A stretch of DNA of 64,000 nucleotides from Trichoplax adhaerens (lineage: Eukaryota; Placozoa; Uniplacotomia; Trichoplacea; Trichoplacidae): contig NW_002060948.1 in NCBI RefSeq assembly GCF_000150275.1, positions 5,768,411 through 5,832,410 on the forward strand, in the 5' to 3' direction. Each line of letters begins with the position of its first letter. Positions within the stretch are counted from its first letter, which is position 1. The notes below the pieces were generated by a model. It did no database searches. It was not told where the DNA came from and saw only the letters and a program-made list of their open reading frames with translations. The position numbers were made by a program, and so were the translations under genes. Positions 63,701-64,000 of this stretch are shown one piece after another.

Positions 63701-63875
63701 ACCTTTTTTGACTAAAATTTCTAGATGGAAGCTTTCGCTGACATTTTGCAAACTTTGCCGCCAGGATCTATCATTGCAGCCATAGTTAGCTTATTTACTG
63801 CAATGCTAATATTATGCGGATGCTGCCCTTCAGGACCTGTCGATAGATCGAAGGAAATAGAAACTCTTCAAGCTC
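54764..63875 (+). CDS. Ser/Thr-rich mucin-like membrane protein, 3' end outside the window
   Basis: Supported exons: 54764-54881 (ATG; CCRWIVFYLVALILVSNLF signal or anchor helix), 56579-57004, 57325-57405 (GC-AG donor), 57597-57698, tandem copies 57834-57935, 58068-58170 (broken), 58303-58404, 58537-58638 and 58771-58872, then 59294-59440, 60085-60186, 60287-60382, 60489-60578, 60658-60693, 60856-60928, 61020-61096, 61229-61404 and 61535-61585. Leaving out the broken copy, these join in frame to 661 codons. Most exons are phase 1-1, so they can be skipped or duplicated freely. The product is rich in Ser, Thr and Asp, with few hydrophobic residues, like an O-glycosylated stalk. The exon at 63725-63875 (GSIIAAIVSLFTAMLILCGCC, cytosolic tail, GTAAGT donor) fits in phase as a membrane anchor, but its ATG could instead start a separate gene. 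No domain recognised. Confidence 0.6.
57135..57256 (+). other. Doubtful extra exon of the mucin-like gene
   Basis: After the acceptor TTTTAG the phase-1 frame reads DLRTSVLAKNTFTED and a Thr/Asn run, in keeping with the neighbouring exons. No donor in the needed phase follows before the TAG stop near 57254-57256. It is either a dead exon or an alternative 3' end. Confidence 0.3.
57738..58904 (+). repeat. Five-copy intron-exon tandem array, period 234-235 bp
   Basis: Five nearly identical units, each with an intron part (AACGAAATATCGGTAGTCTTG and ATGTATTATAG acceptor), a 102-bp exon and a GTACGC donor. Exon starts are 57834, 58068, 58303, 58537 and 58771. The exon encodes a peptide with VSSTKTQ or VSSTNTQ and SSPVEDTSDTG. 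Copy 2 has one extra base (ACTAGAGACTAG against ACTGG(A/G)ACTAG), giving a frameshift and a TAG at 58094. Near identity, introns included, shows very recent expansion. Confidence 0.92.
61586..63724. other. Long intron or intergenic gap with weak minus-strand coding signals
   Basis: No plus-strand exon could be joined. On the minus strand, between about 62920 and 62790, a frame reads VDNLDLTMLDCVYC, then STKATPKRDNLLLAIQLI and a stop; an overlapping frame reads NDLVVAANRTASRQFG. Neither has clear splice context. Isolated TACTGTAC-type words recur here (61730, 62590). Confidence 0.4.
63725..63875 (+). CDS. Transmembrane exon: anchor of the mucin-like gene or start of a new gene
   Basis: After an acceptor TTTCTAG at 63724 the frame reads MEAFADILQTLPPG, a hydrophobic helix (SIIAAIVSLFTAMLILCG), a CC pair and a charged tail (DRSKEIETLQA), ending at C|GTAAGT in phase 1. 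Phase 0 at its start matches the phase-0 end of the exon at 61585, and a C-terminal helix is what the Ser/Thr-rich stalk lacks. The first codon is ATG, so an independent start is equally possible. The rest lies beyond the window. Confidence 0.55.
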
Positions 63876-64000
63876 GTAAGTGATAATGGAGACATCCTTA
63901 TAATTATCTTCGTATACTAGTTATAAAATTAAAAGATTCCGATATTAACTGAACTAAACTGTATGTTGATTAGTGAATGATAAACTGAACTCGAAAGTGG

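Noticed and set aside
1-64000. CRISPR arrays, bacterial operons, rRNA genes
   Set aside because: The window is eukaryotic, with spliced genes throughout; no regularly spaced short repeats with unique spacers and no rRNA-like sequence were seen.

Overview
The window looks like nuclear DNA of an early-branching animal, most likely a placozoan (Trichoplax or a relative). The DNA is AT-rich, the genes are split by GT-AG introns of about 70 bp to 2 kb, and there is an animal-specific basement-membrane gene (nidogen type) next to an animal RTRAF/hCLE gene. The species call is an inference. All gene models below were built by hand from splice sites, reading-frame phase and domain patterns.

Region 1 (about 0.8-34.6 kb) holds a spaced array of five same-strand paralogues encoding small four-transmembrane proteins that resemble the MS4A/CD20 type (genes A to E; 185-215 aa in the complete models). 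They share one architecture: a first exon ending at an FWVAGP-like motif, a 57-63 bp phase-0 exon finishing TM2, a long exon with TM3 and TM4, and usually a short tail exon. Gene A has a destroyed splice donor. Gene E is the most diverged and lacks both loop cysteines that the others share. Repeats lie between these genes: a transposon-like family with conserved ends near 288, 15162, 18077 and 25893 (with a 50-N assembly gap inside), and a second repeat present whole at 11.1 kb and interrupted at 25.0 kb by a copy of the first. A possible two-exon, 78-aa single-pass membrane protein lies at 34.3 kb.

Region 2 (35.8-46.8 kb) is a complete 19-exon nidogen-like gene of 1176 aa with a signal peptide, NIDO, EGF, G2F beta-barrel, eight EGF modules, a YWTD (LDLR class B) propeller and a cysteine tail, but no thyroglobulin type-1 module. 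Its introns carry several local duplications, including a dead copy of an EGF exon.

Region 3 (46.8-50.9 kb) has no gene I can support, but contains a diverged pair of about 600 bp direct repeats.

Region 4 (50.9-52.9 kb, minus strand) is a complete 8-exon RTRAF (C14orf166/hCLE/CGI-99) orthologue of 248 aa.

Region 5 (52.9-54.7 kb) is the spacer between two divergent genes and is packed with TACTGTAC/GTACAGTAC palindromes.

Region 6 (54.76 kb to the right edge) is a plus-strand gene for a Ser/Thr/Asp-rich, mucin-like membrane protein built mostly of phase 1-1 exons, including a five-copy tandem exon array with a 234 bp period. It may end with a transmembrane exon at 63.7 kb, and it continues past the window.
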